A stretch of 64,000 bases of DNA from Tenacibaculum sp. MAR_2009_124 (GCF_900105455.1 NZ_FNSF01000005.1:186001-250000); one strand, 5' to 3'. Counted from the first letter of the stretch, positions 27,189 to 37,203 are shown. Numbers and translations are program-made. The notes: generated from the sequence alone by a model not told the origin.

Positions 27189-27237
27189 AAAAAGACTGTC
27201 TAACTTAAGCTTTTTGAAAGTTTTAGACAGTCTTTTA
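27189..27237 (-). terminator. Rho-independent terminator after etfA
   Basis: A long stem AAAGACTGTCTAA / TTAGACAGTCTTT is followed by T-rich sequence on the minus strand. It is located between the etfA stop and the next gene start. Confidence 0.85.
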
Positions 27238-27309
27238 TAAGCGGGCACAATTTAATAAAAATTATGGGTTCTTCTCTATTTTCTTTAAAAAGAATCTTTT
27301 CCCTAATTT

Positions 27310-28263
27310 CTATCCTTGTTTAAATGCCTTAAGCTTTTCAATTAATTCTGGGACTACTGTAAAAGCATCTGCAACAATACCATAATCAGCCGCCTTAAAG
27401 AAAGGTGCTTCCGCATCGTTATTAATTACCACTTTTACTTTTGAAGCATTTACTCCAGCTAAATGCTGAATTGCCCCTGAAATACCAATTGCAATATATA
27501 AGTTAGACGCTACTGGTTTACCTGTCTGCCCTACGTGTTCACTGTGAGGTCTCCATCCTAAATCTGAAACTGGCTTAGAACAAGCAGTTGCTGCTCCTAA
27601 AATATCAGCCAATTCCTCAACCATTCCCCAATTTTCAGGGCCTTTCAAACCTCTACCTCCAGAAACCACAACATCAGCATCAGCGATTGACACCTTTCCT
27701 GAAGCTTTTTCTATAGATTCTGATTTCACAGTTAATTCTTCAACAGAAGCATCAAAACTCTCTACATTTCCTGACACTGCATTCTCATGAGCTCCGTAAG
27801 AATTTTTTGCTACTCCAACTACTTTTCTCTCTGTTGAAATTTCTGTGTTATTAAAGCCTTTATTTGAAAAAGCTTTTCTTTTAACTACGAAAGGAGCTGT
27901 ACTACTAGGTAATTCGACAACATTTGAAGCATATCCTGCCTCTAACCCAACAGCAACCAATGGCGCCACTGTTAAGCCATCGATACTTGAATCAATTACC
28001 ACAATATTTGCAGATTTATCATCAGCTACCTGCTTAATAATTCCCGAATACGCTTTTGCGTTAAATGACGATAAACCATTTTTCACTTCTATAACGTGCT
28101 CCGCTCCATAAGTAAATAACTCAGATGCATCACCTCCATTTATCGTTAATGTTATTAAATCGGTCCCTAACTGTTCAGCTACTTTTTTTCCGTATGATAC
28201 AACCTCAAAAGCTGATTTTTTAAATTTTCCTTCCGACGAATCGGCAAAAACTAATACAGACAT
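27310..28263 (-). CDS. etfA: Electron transfer flavoprotein subunit alpha
   Basis: From the ATG at 28263 the protein has 317 aa and begins MSVLVFADSSEGKFKKSAFE; an ATG at 28290 would add nine atypical residues. The C-terminal FAD-binding domain is clear: VVSGGRGLKGPENW, LGAATACSKPVSDLGWRPHS, VGQTGKPVASNLYIAIGISG, AIQHLAGVNASKVKVVINND and ADYGIVADAF. With EtfB it accepts electrons from acyl-CoA and other dehydrogenases and passes them to the quinone pool. It is co-transcribed with etfB, 71 bp upstream. Confidence 0.97.
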   Translation of the reverse strand: MSVLVFADSSEGKFKKSAFEVVSYGKKVAEQLGTDLITLTINGGDASELFTYGAEHVIEVKNGLSSFNAKAYSGIIKQVADDKSANIVVIDSSIDGLTVAPLVAVGLEAGYASNVVELPSSTAPFVVKRKAFSNKGFNNTEISTERKVVGVAKNSYGAHENAVSGNVESFDASVEELTVKSESIEKASGKVSIADADVVVSGGRGLKGPENWGMVEELADILGAATACSKPVSDLGWRPHSEHVGQTGKPVASNLYIAIGISGAIQHLAGVNASKVKVVINNDAEAPFFKAADYGIVADAFTVVPELIEKLKAFKQG

Positions 28264-28334
28264 ATTTTTATATTTTTTGATATTGATCATTTCTCATATA
28301 AGAAACCACCAACATTGAATTCTACTTTGTTTAA

Positions 28335-29075
28335 TTAAATTGCTTTCGCTTCATTGTGCAATAAGTCTATTAACTCATCAACACTCTCAACTAATTTTAC
28401 AGCTCCCTTTGCAGCTGGCTTTTCAAAAGTTTTCGTTGATGTTGCAGCAGTTGCACCCAACGGTTCAATAACATTTAACGGCTTTTTACGAGCCATCATA
28501 ATTCCACGCATGTTTGGAATACGTAAATCTTTTTCCTCTACAATTCCTTTCTGTCCAGCAACTACCATTGGCAAAACGGAAGAAACTTTTTCATCACCGC
28601 CATCAATTTCTCTTTCTAAAGTTACATTTGAACCTTCTACCTCTAAACCAACACAACCATTTACAAAATTAAAATCTAAAAAAGAAGCTAGCATTCCAGG
28701 AACCATTTGCCCGTTGTAATCAGCAGATTCTTTTCCAGCTAATACCAAGTCATACTCTCCATTTTTCACAACCTCTGCTAATTCTTTGGCTACCATAAAC
28801 CCATCAGTTGGAACAGTATTTACCCTTATAGCTTCGTCTGCACCTATCGCCAACGCTTTTCTTAAAGTTGGTTCTGTAGAAGCGTCTCCTACATTTACAA
28901 CAGTAACCTTTGCTCCTTGTTTTTCTTTAAACCACATTGCTCTAGTTAAGCTAAACTCATCGTACGGATTAATCACAAATTGAACTCCATTCGTATCGAA
29001 TTTAGTTTCATTTTCAGTGAAGTTAATTTTTGAAGTGGTATCAGGAACATGACTGATACATACTAATATTTTCAT
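28335..29075 (-). CDS. etfB: Electron transfer flavoprotein subunit beta
   Basis: This is a 246-aa protein: MKILVCISHVPDTTSKINF, INPYDEFSLTRAMWFKEK, ALAIGADEAIRV, the ETF signature region LAGKESADYNGQMVPGMLAS and LPMVVAGQKGIVEEKDLRIP, and NMRGIMMARKKPL. The adenine-nucleotide (AMP) binding fold is intact. It is the first gene of the etfBA operon. A perfect 28-bp palindrome at 29131-29158 lies 56 bp upstream of the start codon. Confidence 0.97.
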   Translation of the reverse strand: MKILVCISHVPDTTSKINFTENETKFDTNGVQFVINPYDEFSLTRAMWFKEKQGAKVTVVNVGDASTEPTLRKALAIGADEAIRVNTVPTDGFMVAKELAEVVKNGEYDLVLAGKESADYNGQMVPGMLASFLDFNFVNGCVGLEVEGSNVTLEREIDGGDEKVSSVLPMVVAGQKGIVEEKDLRIPNMRGIMMARKKPLNVIEPLGATAATSTKTFEKPAAKGAVKLVESVDELIDLLHNEAKAI

Positions 29076-29130
29076 ATATTGTTGTTTTAAAGAATCTTAT
29101 TTTGAATGACGAAGTTAAGTAATTTTTTTA

Positions 29131-29158
29131 AAAAATACTATGCATGCATAGTATTTTT
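29131..29158. promoter_or_regulatory. Perfect 28-bp palindrome between etfB and the membrane-protein gene
   Basis: AAAAATACTATGCA (29131-29144) is followed immediately by its exact reverse complement TGCATAGTATTTTT (29145-29158). It lies 56-83 bp upstream of the etfB start and 37 bp beyond the stop of the upstream membrane-protein gene. It may be a terminator of that gene (hairpin with a 4-base loop, then T5), an operator for etfBA, or both. Confidence 0.65.
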
Positions 29159-29194
29159 CATTACATCCCAGTCTTTGATGACAAAAATAATGAA

Positions 29195-30358
29195 TTAACC
29201 TTTAATTTTCACCTGAAGTATTTGATTATTTAGACTAGATAAAGACGATATCACAAAAGGAATCAACATTCCTAAATAAGACAAATCGAAAGCTTTTCCA
29301 TAAATATTCTTCGATGCACCTTCTTCCATGACATTTAACAAAAACGTACTCAATAACAAACCACTTAACACATACATCGAATAGTTCAAAATAGGTCTAG
29401 AAGCACTAAATTCTCTAGAAAGAAAAAAAGGAACCACTAAAGCCAATAAGATTAACAACTTTGGAGCATATTTAGTTTGATGATTGAAAGGATTATTTTC
29501 GATAATTGTATAAAAATCTTCAAGAGATAATAGTATTGGAAGTATTAGAACGAACATGGAAACTACAACTCCTAACAGAAACAATACTTTCTTACGAAGC
29601 TCCGTCTTTACGAATTCATAGAAAAGCATAATTGTTAAAGGAATTAAAACAACTCCTCTTGTTAAACAGAAAAAACCAACAAGTATTCCAAGTAGCCAAG
29701 GTTTTCTAAATGTAAATTCACTATACTTTTCTTTCCAAAAATCAATAAAAATCAAGAGTAACAACACATTGCTCATTAAATCGCTCTTAGCAAAAACTTC
29801 CCACCAATACGCAGGAGACAAAACAAGCAGTATTAAAATCAACACTTTCTCTTTCTTTTCTCTTTTAGATTTATAGATCCAACCGCCAAAAACACCAAAA
29901 ACAAACACTTGTAAATACCCAACATCACCCAATAGGTAAAAAGGCAATCCTAATAGAGAAAGTCCAGGAAGATTCGATGACGTTTGTCCTAAATGGTCTA
30001 ATTTATTATAAGGATACACCCCTTCTACTATATTCTTAATGGTGACTTCCATTGCAGACCATCTGTCTACTTGCAAACTATTTGCATCAATTGAAACATT
30101 TACCACTATCAGACTTAAAAAAACAATAAAACTAAGTACCATATAACCTTTTTTAAAATTCGCTGTTTTCTCATAAAAACACGGCCTATTAAGGTACATC
30201 AGGACAAAAAGTACAGAAAGGATATAGACGATAAGAACAACAAATTCAGATATATGGTTTTGCCTTGAGGCATACTTTAACAAAAACAAACCGTTTATAA
30301 TTAAGTATAATTTTAAAGGAAAGCCTCTCTTTAACAGTTCAATCATAGCCTTTAACAT
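29195..30358 (-). CDS. Multi-pass membrane protein, possible GT-C type glycosyltransferase
   Basis: This 387-aa protein has about ten hydrophobic segments. The first loop contains an acidic motif (DANSLQVDRWSAMEVTIKNI) followed by YPYNKLDHLGQTSSNLPGLS and then LSPAYWWEVFAKSDLMSNVL. That layout, with Asp/Glu residues in the first long loop and an aromatic-rich Y-x-W-E segment, resembles DUF2029/GT87-like or other GT-C polyprenol-sugar transferases. No diagnostic motif is complete, so the call is tentative. It is a single gene, divergent from pdhB, with Met5 as an alternative start. Confidence 0.6.
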   Translation of the reverse strand: MLKAMIELLKRGFPLKLYLIINGLFLLKYASRQNHISEFVVLIVYILSVLFVLMYLNRPCFYEKTANFKKGYMVLSFIVFLSLIVVNVSIDANSLQVDRWSAMEVTIKNIVEGVYPYNKLDHLGQTSSNLPGLSLLGLPFYLLGDVGYLQVFVFGVFGGWIYKSKREKKEKVLILILLVLSPAYWWEVFAKSDLMSNVLLLLIFIDFWKEKYSEFTFRKPWLLGILVGFFCLTRGVVLIPLTIMLFYEFVKTELRKKVLFLLGVVVSMFVLILPILLSLEDFYTIIENNPFNHQTKYAPKLLILLALVVPFFLSREFSASRPILNYSMYVLSGLLLSTFLLNVMEEGASKNIYGKAFDLSYLGMLIPFVISSLSSLNNQILQVKIKG

Positions 30359-30411
30359 TTTTATACATCTTTTATAACAGACAAATATAATTTTTTTACA
30401 TCTATTTTTAT

Positions 30412-30419
30412 TACTTTTG
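30412..30419 (+). promoter_or_regulatory. Bacteroidota -7 element upstream of pdhB
   Basis: TACTTTTG matches the TAnnTTTG consensus exactly and lies 32 bp before the pdhB ATG. The upstream T-rich stretch (30391-30398) is at about the right distance for a degenerate -33 element. Confidence 0.65.
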
Positions 30420-30450
30420 CAATCTTGATAAACAACTACTTATAAAACGT

Positions 30451-31431
30451 ATGAAAACAGTACAATTTAGAGAGGCCGTTTGCGAAGCGATGAGTGAGGA
30501 AATGCGCAGAGACGAAACCATTTATTTGATTGGAGAAGAGGTTGCTGAGTATAATGGTGCTTATAAAGCAAGTAAAGGAATGCTTGATGAGTTTGGAGAA
30601 AAACGCGTTATTGACGCTCCTATTGCTGAATTAGGTTTTGGTGGTATTGCTGTTGGTTCTGCAATGAACGGAAATCGTCCGATTGTAGAGTACATGACTT
30701 TTAATTTCTCTTTGGTAGGAATTGATCAAATCATTAACAACGCTGCTAAAATCAGACAAATGAGTGGTGGGCAATTTAACTGCCCAATTGTTTTTAGAGG
30801 GCCAACTGCTTCTGCGGGTCAACTAGCTGCAACACACTCTCAAGCCTTTGAAAATTGGTTTGCTAATTGTCCTGGCTTAAAGGTAATCGTTCCTTCAAAC
30901 CCTTATGATGCGAAAGGCTTGTTAAAAGCTGCTATACGTGATGACGATCCAGTTATTTTTATGGAATCAGAGCAGATGTATGGTGATAAGATGGAAATTC
31001 CAGAAGGAGAATACATTATTCCAATTGGAGTGGCCGATATCAAACGAGAAGGAACTGACGTTACTGTTGTTTCTTTTGGAAAGATCATTAAAGAGGCTTA
31101 TAAAGCGGCAGACGAGCTAGCAAAGGAAGGTATTTCAATAGAAATTATCGACTTACGTACCGTTCGCCCTATGGATCATAAAACCATTTTAGAGTCTGTT
31201 AAGAAAACCAACAGGCTTGTTGTTTTAGAAGAAGCTTGGCCTTTTGCAAGTGTTTCTTCAGAAATAACATACAGAGTTCAAGATGAAGCATTCGATCATT
31301 TAGATGCTCCAATCAAGAGAATTACAACAGCTGACACACCAGCTCCATATTCTCCTGTTTTATTTGAAAAGTGGTTACCAAATTCCAACGATGTTGTAAA
31401 AGCAGTTAAAGAAGTAATGTATATTAAATAA
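30451..31431 (+). CDS. pdhB: Pyruvate dehydrogenase E1 component, beta subunit
   Basis: This is a 326-aa protein: MKTVQFREAVCEAMSEEMRR, the TPP-binding glutamate segment IYLIGEEVAEYNGAYKASKG, VIDAPIAELGFGGIAVGSAM, FRGPTASAGQLAATHSQAFE, PGLKVIVPSNPYDAKGLLKA and C-terminal DTPAPYSPVLFEKWLPNS. It forms the alpha2beta2 E1 enzyme decarboxylating pyruvate. The alpha subunit is not adjacent. The close paralogue family (branched-chain 2-oxo acid E1 beta) is possible but the sequence looks typical of PdhB. It has its own promoter and terminator, so it is monocistronic. Confidence 0.93.
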   Translation: MKTVQFREAVCEAMSEEMRRDETIYLIGEEVAEYNGAYKASKGMLDEFGEKRVIDAPIAELGFGGIAVGSAMNGNRPIVEYMTFNFSLVGIDQIINNAAKIRQMSGGQFNCPIVFRGPTASAGQLAATHSQAFENWFANCPGLKVIVPSNPYDAKGLLKAAIRDDDPVIFMESEQMYGDKMEIPEGEYIIPIGVADIKREGTDVTVVSFGKIIKEAYKAADELAKEGISIEIIDLRTVRPMDHKTILESVKKTNRLVVLEEAWPFASVSSEITYRVQDEAFDHLDAPIKRITTADTPAPYSPVLFEKWLPNSNDVVKAVKEVMYIK

Positions 31432-31456
31432 ACTTACTTAACTAAAAAATAATTTT

Positions 31457-31490
31457 AAATCCTTTTGATTGCAATAATCAAAAGGATTTT
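31457..31490 (+). terminator. Rho-independent terminator after pdhB
   Basis: A 14-bp perfect stem AAATCCTTTTGATT (31457-31470) / AATCAAAAGGATTT (31476-31489) has a GCAAT loop and ends in T. It sits 26 bp after the pdhB stop and 16 bp before the next ATG. Confidence 0.8.
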
Positions 31491-31505
31491 GCGGTAAAAA
31501 AGATA

Positions 31506-34010
31506 ATGAAAAATAAAATTTTACACTTACTCATCCTTATAACCACCTCGGTAAGTGCACAACTCACATTAAAAGGAAAAGTTGTTGATGAATTTGACAA
31601 TCCTTTACCTTTTGTAAATGTTGTTCTTCAAAAGACAACACACGGAACGGTAACTGACGATGATGGAAAGTTCTATTTGAAAACGAAAAAGTATAGAGGT
31701 ATTTTAGAAATATCATTTGTTGGATTTGAAACACAAACCGTTCGGGTTAGTGAAAAAACAAAATACTTAAACATTGTTCTTAAAGAAGAATCTAATCAAC
31801 TAGAGGAAGTAGTTGTTGTTACAAAACCAAAAAAACGCTTAAAAAAAGAGGAGAACCCTGCTTACAAAATATTAAAAGAGTTATGGAAACGGAAGCGAAA
31901 GCTAGGCTTAAACTTAGTTGATCATTACGAGTACAAGAAGCATACAGCAATTGAAATCGGATTAAACAACCTAGACACTGTTTTCCTCAAAAGCGTTTTT
32001 AAAAAAAGCTATAATAAAGACATTAAACAAGTGAAATATGATAGTGACGGCATTAACTATTATATCCCTATTTACCTTCAAGAAAAAATCACTAAAGTTT
32101 ATGGTGATACTAAAAACGACCGCATAAGAGAAGATATAAAAGCTGAAAAAGAAGAAGGGTTAGGAGCGCAAGGCTTTGTTTTTGATAGAATGTCCAATAC
32201 ATTTCAAAATGTTGATATTTTTAGAAACAATATCAGACTCCTTCAAAAATCATTCGTAAGCCCTTTGTCTTCAAATGGTTTTGCTACTTATGACTATGTT
32301 TTATACGATAGCATTGTAAAAAACGATCAAAAACTTTACAATATTTATTTCTTTCCAAGAAGAAATGGAGACTTAGCTTTTCAAGGAAACGTATGGATTG
32401 CTGACAAAAACTACTCTGTCAGAAGAATAAAAATGGCAGTTCATAAAAGCATTAACTTAAACTTTGTTAGAGGCTTAAGTTTTGACAAGGAATTCGAAGT
32501 AAAAAACGATAGTATTTACTTACCTACCAAAAACACCTATGATGGAGATTTTACGCTTGTCGATAAAAACGAAACTAACAAAGGTTTAACGATAAAGAAA
32601 ACCGTAACCTTTAACGATTATATTTTAGACAAACCTAAACCTGACGACTTCTATTTAAAGTCTTTAGAAAAAATTAGACCTGATCAGTTTAAAAGGGATG
32701 AAACCTTCTGGGAAAAATCAGGAAAAATTGTTGATGAAGATACTTACAGTTTAATTAGCAGCGTTAAAAAGAAGAAAAAAATTAAAACCATTACTGGCTT
32801 CATCAACACAGTTGCTAATGGTTATTTGAATACCGGAGGAAACATTCAAATAGGACCTCTTTGGACCTTATTTGCTAATAATCAAGTAGAAGGTTTTAGA
32901 ACAAAAATTGGCTTTAGAACTTTTAAAACAAAAGATGATCGCTTTAGAGTTGGTGGACATATTGCTTATGGCTTTAAGGATAAGAAATTTAAATATGGTT
33001 TAGAGACCAGATACTTACTATCATACCAACCGAGAATTGCCGTTGGTGTAGCCTATCAGAATGATATAGAGCAATTAGGAAGTAATTTGTTAAATACTAC
33101 ACAACTTTTAGGAAATACTTTTGGAACAACTGCCTTGTTCAATCGAGGAGACAACTTCTTTTTATCGAAAGTTCGCAAAATAGCCACGAATTTTGACTAC
33201 CAGGTAAAACTAAATTTACATGTTGGTTTCAACCTCTCTCATTCAAGAATTCGTTCCGCTTCTGAAGCCGATTTTTCTATGAGCTATATTGATCAAAATG
33301 GTACTTTACAATCGCAAATAACTGATGTAGCTTCTGACATTTATGTTTCGTATACTCCTGGACGTTTTGTTTATGGTTTAGGCGTGGAGCGAAGATTTGG
33401 GCGAAACATTTTCCCTACTTTCGTTTTAAACTATAGAAAAGGTTATAAAGGCCCTTTCAACGGTACGCATAGTTACGATAAAATTCAGTTTAAATATAAT
33501 CACCCTATACTTTTAGGCGAGCTAGGATTATTAGACGCTACATTTGAAGGAGGTAAAACTTTTGGTGCGGTTCCTATTGGTTTGTTAAACCCAATTCCAG
33601 CTAACCAATCGCTCTCGTTAGTAAAAAACACTTTTACTTTACTTAACTATTATGATTTTGTTACTGATACTTATGCTGCAACCCATTTAGAACATCATTT
33701 TAATGGTTTCATCTTTAATCGAATTCCTTTATTGAAAAAATTAAAACTTAGAAGTTTGGTTACGTTTAGAGCGGCGTATGGTAGCATCTCTGATGAAAAT
33801 AAAGCTTTGAGTCGATCAAACATCAACTATAACACTCCTAACGATTTATATTATGAGTACGGTGTCGGAATTGAAAATATAGGGTATGGAAATCTACGTT
33901 TTTTACGTATTGATGCTATTTGGAGAAGTAATTATACGCCTCCTGCTGGAGCATTGGTTTCTCCAACACCTAAGTTTGCAATTAGAATCGGTATCAAACC
34001 GGGCTTATAA
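31506..34010 (+). CDS. Outer-membrane DUF5686 protein with carboxypeptidase regulatory-like domain
   Basis: This 834-aa protein has a signal peptide (MKNKILHLLILITTSVSAQ). A CarboxypepD_reg-like beta-sandwich follows at residues ~20-105 (LKGKVVDEFDNPLPFVNVVL, LEISFVGFETQTVRV, LEEVVVVTKP). A DUF5686 middle and an outer-membrane beta-barrel-like C-terminus make up the rest (YVSYTPGRFVYGLGVERRFG, KFAIRIGIKPGL at the end). The N-terminal fold resembles that of SusC-type receptors, but no TonB plug motif is present. Function unknown; envelope location is well supported. It is followed by ppa after 106 bp with its own promoter. Confidence 0.9.
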   Translation: MKNKILHLLILITTSVSAQLTLKGKVVDEFDNPLPFVNVVLQKTTHGTVTDDDGKFYLKTKKYRGILEISFVGFETQTVRVSEKTKYLNIVLKEESNQLEEVVVVTKPKKRLKKEENPAYKILKELWKRKRKLGLNLVDHYEYKKHTAIEIGLNNLDTVFLKSVFKKSYNKDIKQVKYDSDGINYYIPIYLQEKITKVYGDTKNDRIREDIKAEKEEGLGAQGFVFDRMSNTFQNVDIFRNNIRLLQKSFVSPLSSNGFATYDYVLYDSIVKNDQKLYNIYFFPRRNGDLAFQGNVWIADKNYSVRRIKMAVHKSINLNFVRGLSFDKEFEVKNDSIYLPTKNTYDGDFTLVDKNETNKGLTIKKTVTFNDYILDKPKPDDFYLKSLEKIRPDQFKRDETFWEKSGKIVDEDTYSLISSVKKKKKIKTITGFINTVANGYLNTGGNIQIGPLWTLFANNQVEGFRTKIGFRTFKTKDDRFRVGGHIAYGFKDKKFKYGLETRYLLSYQPRIAVGVAYQNDIEQLGSNLLNTTQLLGNTFGTTALFNRGDNFFLSKVRKIATNFDYQVKLNLHVGFNLSHSRIRSASEADFSMSYIDQNGTLQSQITDVASDIYVSYTPGRFVYGLGVERRFGRNIFPTFVLNYRKGYKGPFNGTHSYDKIQFKYNHPILLGELGLLDATFEGGKTFGAVPIGLLNPIPANQSLSLVKNTFTLLNYYDFVTDTYAATHLEHHFNGFIFNRIPLLKKLKLRSLVTFRAAYGSISDENKALSRSNINYNTPNDLYYEYGVGIENIGYGNLRFLRIDAIWRSNYTPPAGALVSPTPKFAIRIGIKPGL

Positions 34011-34068
34011 CCATAGATTTAACTATAAAATAACAGCGTTTTCTACATAAAAAACGGCAAAAAATAGC

Positions 34069-34076
34069 TACTTTTG
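34069..34076 (+). promoter_or_regulatory. Bacteroidota -7 element upstream of ppa
   Basis: TACTTTTG matches TAnnTTTG exactly, 41 bp before the ppa ATG. A TTTT-rich stretch around 34039-34043 lies at the expected distance for the -33 region. Confidence 0.65.
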
Positions 34077-34116
34077 CACACCTATTTTAGAAAACGAAGA
34101 TAAGTTAATAAACAAT

Positions 34117-34644
34117 ATGACTGCAAAAGAAAAACAAACAGTAGATGTTTTAATTGAAATACCTAAAGGAAGTAGAAACAAATATGAATATGATTTCGAA
34201 TTAAAAAAAATTCGTTTTGATAGAATGTTATTCTCTTCAATGATGTATCCTGGTGATTACGGATTTATTCCAGAAACCTTAGCATTAGATGGAGATCCTT
34301 TAGATGTATTAGTTTTAGGTGCAGAACCAACTTTTCCAATGTGTGTAATGGAAGTAAAACCAATTGGTGTTTTCCATATGGCTGATGAAAAAGGTCCGGA
34401 TGAAAAAATAGTTTGTGTTCCTGTTTCAGATCCTATTTGGAATAAATACAATGACCTTTCTGATTTAAATCCGCATAGAAAAGAGGAAATCACTCATTTC
34501 TTCCAAGTATATAAAGATCTTGAAAAGAAAAAGGTTGATGTTGGAGATTGGGGAGATGCAAACGAAGCATATGACATCCTTCAAAAATGTATCGATCGTT
34601 ATACAGAAAGCGAGCATAGTAAAAAAGAAAGCTTTATTATCTAA
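34117..34644 (+). CDS. ppa: Soluble inorganic pyrophosphatase (family I)
   Basis: This 175-aa family I pyrophosphatase has IEIPKGSRNKYEYDFELKKI, RMLFSSMMYPGDYGFIPETL, the signature DGDPLDVLVLG (D-x-D-P-x-D, metal-binding aspartates) and DEKIVCVPVSDPIWN. It hydrolyses pyrophosphate to phosphate in the cytosol and pulls biosynthetic reactions forward. It lies directly before the membrane pyrophosphatase hppA with a strong terminator in between. The pair allows either plain hydrolysis or energy recovery. Confidence 0.97.
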   Translation: MTAKEKQTVDVLIEIPKGSRNKYEYDFELKKIRFDRMLFSSMMYPGDYGFIPETLALDGDPLDVLVLGAEPTFPMCVMEVKPIGVFHMADEKGPDEKIVCVPVSDPIWNKYNDLSDLNPHRKEEITHFFQVYKDLEKKKVDVGDWGDANEAYDILQKCIDRYTESEHSKKESFII

Positions 34645-34669
34645 GCAAACGCTAATACAACAATATTAA

Positions 34670-34698
34670 AAACTCTCAGAAAATTCTGAGAGTTTTTT
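34670..34698 (+). terminator. Rho-independent terminator after ppa
   Basis: The stem AACTCTCAGAA (34671-34681) / TTCTGAGAGTT (34684-34694) is followed by TTTTT, 26 bp beyond the ppa stop. Confidence 0.85.
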
Positions 34699-34757
34699 TA
34701 TTACCCGTTGATTTAGTTATATTTACCAAAACTATAACTAATCAAATAACAAAAAAC

Positions 34758-37148
34758 ATGAAACAAAACATGGTTTATGTGCCCATTATTTTGGCATTAA
34801 TAGGACTTATTTTTATGTACATAAAAATGGTTTGGGTTAAAAAACAAGATGCGGGTAATGAAAAAATGCAAGCTATTTCAAAAAGTATCAAAGAAGGAGC
34901 TCTTGCCTTTTTAGCTGCCGAATACCGTCTTCTATTAATTTTCGTAGTTGTGGCTTCTCTAGCCCTATTCGGTATCTCTCAAATAGTAGAAACCACAAGC
35001 ATTATGATTGTTCCAGCATTTATCATTGGAGCAATCTTTTCAGCCTTGGCTGGAAATATAGGAATGAGAATTGCTACCGATGCAAATGCTCGTACCGCTG
35101 AGGCCGCCAAAACTAGTTTACCACAAGCGCTAAAAGTATCATTTGGAGGTGGAACCGTTATGGGATTGGGGGTTGCTGGTTTAGCTGTTTTAGGTTTAGG
35201 ATTATTCTTTCTATTATTCCTCAATCAATTTATTACTGATGGTGGTAACTTTTACAACGAAATGACCGTTGTTTTAGAAGCACTGGCAGGTTTTTCATTA
35301 GGAGCTGAATCTATCGCTCTTTTTGCAAGAGTTGGTGGAGGTATCTATACAAAAGCCGCTGATGTTGGAGCCGACTTGGTTGGAAAGGTAGAAGCTGGAA
35401 TCCCAGAGGATGACCCAAGAAACCCAGCCACTATTGCCGATAATGTTGGAGACAACGTTGGAGATGTTGCTGGTATGGGAGCTGATTTATTCGGATCGTA
35501 TGTGGCTACTGTTTTAGCCGCTATGGTTTTAGGAAACTATGTTATTCGCGATATGTCTTTAAGTATTCCGTATACCGATGATTTTAATGGATTAGGTCCA
35601 ATACTTTTACCTTTAGTTATTGCTGGGGTAGGAATCATTGCATCTATTATTGGAACATTTTTAGTAGGAATAAAAGATAACACAGCAAAAGAGCCACAAG
35701 TTCAAAAAGCTTTAGACCTAGGTAACTGGGTTTCTATTATTATTACCTTGGCAGCAAGTTATTTCTTAATTGAATTGATGCTTCCAGAAACTTTAAAAAT
35801 GAGCTTCTTTGGAGAAGGTATTAAAGATGTTGCTTCTATCAACGTGTTTTGGTCAGCTTGTATTGGACTCGCTGTTGGCGCCTTAATTTCAATAGTTACT
35901 GCTTACTATACAAGTCTTGGAAAAAAACCTGTTTTAGACATTGTTCAAAATAGTGCCACCGGTGCTGGAACAAACATTATTGCTGGTTTGGCTGTAGGAA
36001 TGAAATCTACCTTTTTATCGGTATTATTATTTGCTGCAGCAATTTACGGATCGTATTATTTTGCAGGTTTTTATGGTGTCGCTCTAGCGGCTTCTGCAAT
36101 GATGGCAACCACCGCTATGCAATTAGCTATCGATGCCTTTGGACCTATTGCAGATAATGCAGGAGGTGTTGCTGAAATGAGCGAACTGGAAGAACATGTT
36201 CGTGAACGTACTGATATTTTAGATTCAGTTGGAAATACAACAGCTGCTGTTGGTAAAGGGTTTGCTATTGCCTCGGCTGCTTTAACAGCCTTAGCATTAT
36301 TCGCAGCTTATGTAACTTTTACTGGTATTGACGGAATTAATATTTTTAAAGCAGATGTTTTAGCTGCTTTATTCGTTGGAGGAATGATTCCTGTTATTTT
36401 TTCTGCCTTAGCCATGCAATCTGTTGGAAAAGCAGCTATGGAAATGGTACATGAAGTTCGTAGACAGTTCAAAGAAATTCCTGGGATTATGGAAGGAACT
36501 GGAACTCCTGAATATGCCAAATGTGTTGACATTTCAACAAAAGCAGCCTTAAGAGAAATGTTATTACCTGGATTAATCACTATTATAACACCTATTATTA
36601 TTGGTTTAATATTTGGTCCAGAACCTTTAGGAGGTTATATGGCTGGTGTTTGTGTATCTGGAGTTATGTGGGCTATATTTCAAAATAATGCCGGAGGTGC
36701 ATGGGATAATGCTAAAAAATCTTTCGAAGCAGGTGTTGAAATAAATGGCGAAATGACCTATAAAGGATCAGACGCACATAAAGCCGCTGTTACAGGAGAT
36801 ACTGTGGGTGATCCTTTTAAAGATACTTCAGGTCCTTCAATGAACATCTTAATTAAATTAACTTGTTTAATTGGTTTAGTGATTGCTCCAATTTTAGGAG
36901 GGCATTCTTCTGGTGACCATACTGGCAGTCAAGCGATCAAAAAAGAAGTGAAAGTAAAGGTAAAAGCAGCTACTGCTGACAATGCAACGGCTACTGTTAC
37001 TACAACTACCACAAAAGACGGCAAAACAGTAACTGAAACAAAAGAATTAAAAGGAACCGTTGAGGAAATTGAGAAGAAAGCTGAAGAGCTTTCTAAGGAG
37101 CTTGAAAATGCTGAAATAAAAATCAAAAAGGAAGTTACTAAAGAGTAG
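34758..37148 (+). CDS. hppA: Membrane-bound ion-translocating pyrophosphatase
   Basis: This is a 796-aa, ~16-segment membrane protein. Its substrate motifs are [40 protein letters not shown] and [11 protein letters not shown]; others are [16 protein letters not shown] and [18 protein letters not shown]. It couples PPi hydrolysis to Na+ and/or H+ export. In [11 protein letters not shown] the position diagnostic for potassium dependence is Ala rather than Lys, which suggests a K+-dependent, probably Na+-pumping enzyme; this is inference. After the last membrane segment there is a ~75-aa hydrophilic tail rich in Lys, Thr and Glu ([20 protein letters not shown]) that ordinary members lack. Confidence 0.95.
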   Translation: MKQNMVYVPIILALIGLIFMYIKMVWVKKQDAGNEKMQAISKSIKEGALAFLAAEYRLLLIFVVVASLALFGISQIVETTSIMIVPAFIIGAIFSALAGNIGMRIATDANARTAEAAKTSLPQALKVSFGGGTVMGLGVAGLAVLGLGLFFLLFLNQFITDGGNFYNEMTVVLEALAGFSLGAESIALFARVGGGIYTKAADVGADLVGKVEAGIPEDDPRNPATIADNVGDNVGDVAGMGADLFGSYVATVLAAMVLGNYVIRDMSLSIPYTDDFNGLGPILLPLVIAGVGIIASIIGTFLVGIKDNTAKEPQVQKALDLGNWVSIIITLAASYFLIELMLPETLKMSFFGEGIKDVASINVFWSACIGLAVGALISIVTAYYTSLGKKPVLDIVQNSATGAGTNIIAGLAVGMKSTFLSVLLFAAAIYGSYYFAGFYGVALAASAMMATTAMQLAIDAFGPIADNAGGVAEMSELEEHVRERTDILDSVGNTTAAVGKGFAIASAALTALALFAAYVTFTGIDGINIFKADVLAALFVGGMIPVIFSALAMQSVGKAAMEMVHEVRRQFKEIPGIMEGTGTPEYAKCVDISTKAALREMLLPGLITIITPIIIGLIFGPEPLGGYMAGVCVSGVMWAIFQNNAGGAWDNAKKSFEAGVEINGEMTYKGSDAHKAAVTGDTVGDPFKDTSGPSMNILIKLTCLIGLVIAPILGGHSSGDHTGSQAIKKEVKVKVKAATADNATATVTTTTTKDGKTVTETKELKGTVEEIEKKAEELSKELENAEIKIKKEVTKE

Positions 37149-37171
37149 TAACAAATAAACTTTATATTATA

Positions 37172-37201
37172 GAAACCTCATATTGATTCAATGTGAGGTT
37201 C
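37172..37201. terminator. Bidirectional terminator between hppA and pxpC
   Basis: The inverted repeat GAAACCTCATATTG / CAATGTGAGGTTC (one mismatch) lies between the convergent hppA (ends 37148) and pxpC (ends 37204), followed by TTTTATTTT on the plus strand. Confidence 0.7.
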
Positions 37202-37203
37202 TT

